This document shows positions 29,720 to 30,430 of a stretch of DNA of 30,430 nucleotides, one piece after another. Source of the DNA: Clostridia bacterium (lineage in GTDB: Bacteria; Bacillota_A; Clostridia; Christensenellales; Aristaeellaceae). The notes beneath the pieces are model-generated. The model saw only the letters and a program-made list of their open reading frames with translations, had not been told where the DNA came from and did not search any database. The first letter of the stretch is position 1; each line of letters begins with the position of its first letter. The stretch is taken from positions 1 to 30,430 of the forward strand of contig JAFXMP010000013.1 in assembly GCA_017530275.1 (NCBI GenBank), written 5' to 3'. A program made the translations under genes and the position numbers.

Positions 29720-30430
29720 TTAGCGATTCATGATGGTTTCTTCGGTGTCCTTATCGAAGAAGTGCAGGCGGGTGGTATCCAGGGCCACCTTCACATCGTC
29801 GCCGGCGCGGGTCTTGGTGCGCGGGTCAACGCGGGCAATGACGTTTTCTTCCTTGCCGGAGGTGGAGAAGTACAGATAGGTTTCGGAGCCCATCAATTCG
29901 GTCACTTCCACGTGCACCTTCATGGTGGCGTCGGGATGGGCCGCCACGAATTCGGGATCGTCGTCGATGTTTTCGGGACGGATGCCCATGGTGACTTCCT
30001 TGCCGATGTAGCTTTCGTCCTTGAACTTGGCGATCTTTTCCTGGGGCACAACGATCTTGTTGTCGCCGAACACGGCCACGATCTTGCCGTCTTCCTTCTG
30101 CAGGCGGACGTCGAAGAAGTTCATCTGGGGAGAACCGATGAAGCCGGCCACGAACTTGTTGGCGGGATAGTCGTAGTTGTTCTGGGGAGTATCCACCTGC
30201 TGGATGAAGCCATCCTTCATGATCACGATACGGGAGCCCATGGTCATGGCCTCGGTCTGGTCGTGGGTAACGTAAATGAAGGTGGTCTGCAGGCGCTGAT
30301 GCAGCTTGGTGATTTCAGTACGCATCTGAACACGCAGCTTAGCGTCCAGGTTGGACAGAGGTTCGTCCATCAGGAAGACCTTGGGTTCACGCACGATGGC
30401 GCGGCCCAGAGCAACACGCTGGCGCTGGCC
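29720..30430 (-). CDS. Sugar ABC transporter ATPase, UgpC/MsmX type (3' part)
   Basis: The C-terminal 236 residues of a CUT1-family ATPase; the N-terminus, with Walker A, lies right of the window. The visible part begins in the ABC signature ([11 protein letters not shown]), followed by Walker B with the catalytic Glu (VFLMDEP, about residues 18-24 of the fragment), the D-loop (SNLDA) and the H-loop (THDQTEA, His at about 56). The rest is the TOBE/regulatory domain typical of MalK/MsmX-like proteins that energise several sugar importers. It is a good candidate to power the permease pair at 17682-19617, which lacks its own ATPase gene (inference). Codon use is biased as in highly expressed genes. 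It converges with the MATE gene. Confidence 0.95.
   Translation of the reverse strand, partial: GQRQRVALGRAIVREPKVFLMDEPLSNLDAKLRVQMRTEITKLHQRLQTTFIYVTHDQTEAMTMGSRIVIMKDGFIQQVDTPQNNYDYPANKFVAGFIGSPQMNFFDVRLQKEDGKIVAVFGDNKIVVPQEKIAKFKDESYIGKEVTMGIRPENIDDDPEFVAAHPDATMKVHVEVTELMGSETYLYFSTSGKEENVIARVDPRTKTRAGDDVKVALDTTRLHFFDKDTEETIMNR

Noticed and set aside
1..30430. tRNA, rRNA, CRISPR array or intact insertion sequence
   Set aside because: None was seen on either strand: no regularly spaced repeats, no cloverleaf-like motifs and no transposase.

Overview
The window is a stretch of a bacterial chromosome, very probably from an anaerobic, fermentative, fairly GC-rich gut or rumen Clostridia-type Firmicute. 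This is inferred from several things: strong AGGAGG ribosome binding sites, AT-rich sigma-A promoters (one a perfect TTGACA-17-TATAAT), intrinsic terminators, a ferredoxin-linked 2-oxoacid oxidoreductase, and LplB/YtcP-type sugar permeases with a shared MsmX-type ATPase. No species can be named from the sequence alone. I saw no rRNA, tRNA, CRISPR array, prophage or intact insertion sequence.

Layout from left to right. (1) 1-957: end of a 2-oxoacid:ferredoxin oxidoreductase operon (beta and gamma subunits), closed by a terminator. (2) 996-2417 minus: a secreted WG-repeat protein, followed by a 740-base gene-free stretch that contains a composite inverted repeat of about 410 bases. (3) 3158-11075: a carbohydrate region with a GH3 enzyme carrying a PA14 insert, an acyl-ACP thioesterase, an unrecognised 566-aa alpha-helical protein divergent from a GH105-like hydrolase, a DeoR-family regulator and a HAD-like protein with altered motifs. 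(4) 11224-17432: an apparent operon of GH38 alpha-mannosidase, a lipase-like alpha/beta hydrolase and a Na/Pi cotransporter. (5) 17682-21449: an oligosaccharide ABC importer (two permeases and a binding protein) with a structured spacer and tandem promoters in front of the binding-protein gene. (6) 21610-26029: a membrane-anchored metallophosphoesterase, polyphosphate kinase and a GT-C-like membrane protein. (7) 26123-27706: a secreted protein of unknown function. (8) 28065-29560: a remnant of a maltose-acetyltransferase-like gene whose stop overlaps the start of a MATE efflux gene. (9) 29720-30430 minus: the 3' part of a shared sugar-ABC ATPase gene, cut by the window edge.

How the genes may work together (inference): the importer brings in oligosaccharides, powered by an MsmX-type ATPase such as the one at the right edge. 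Intracellular GH3, GH105-like and GH38 enzymes, and perhaps the 566-aa protein, then trim them under DeoR-type control. The lack of signal peptides on these enzymes fits a strategy of importing first and digesting inside. Three phosphate-related genes (Na/Pi cotransporter, polyphosphate kinase, metallophosphoesterase) lie within 9 kb but in different transcription units.

The most unusual items are the acetyltransferase-remnant/MATE junction, the composite inverted repeat, the structured spacer before the binding-protein gene, a binding protein without a lipobox, and four enzyme-family members with non-standard or unassigned active-site motifs.
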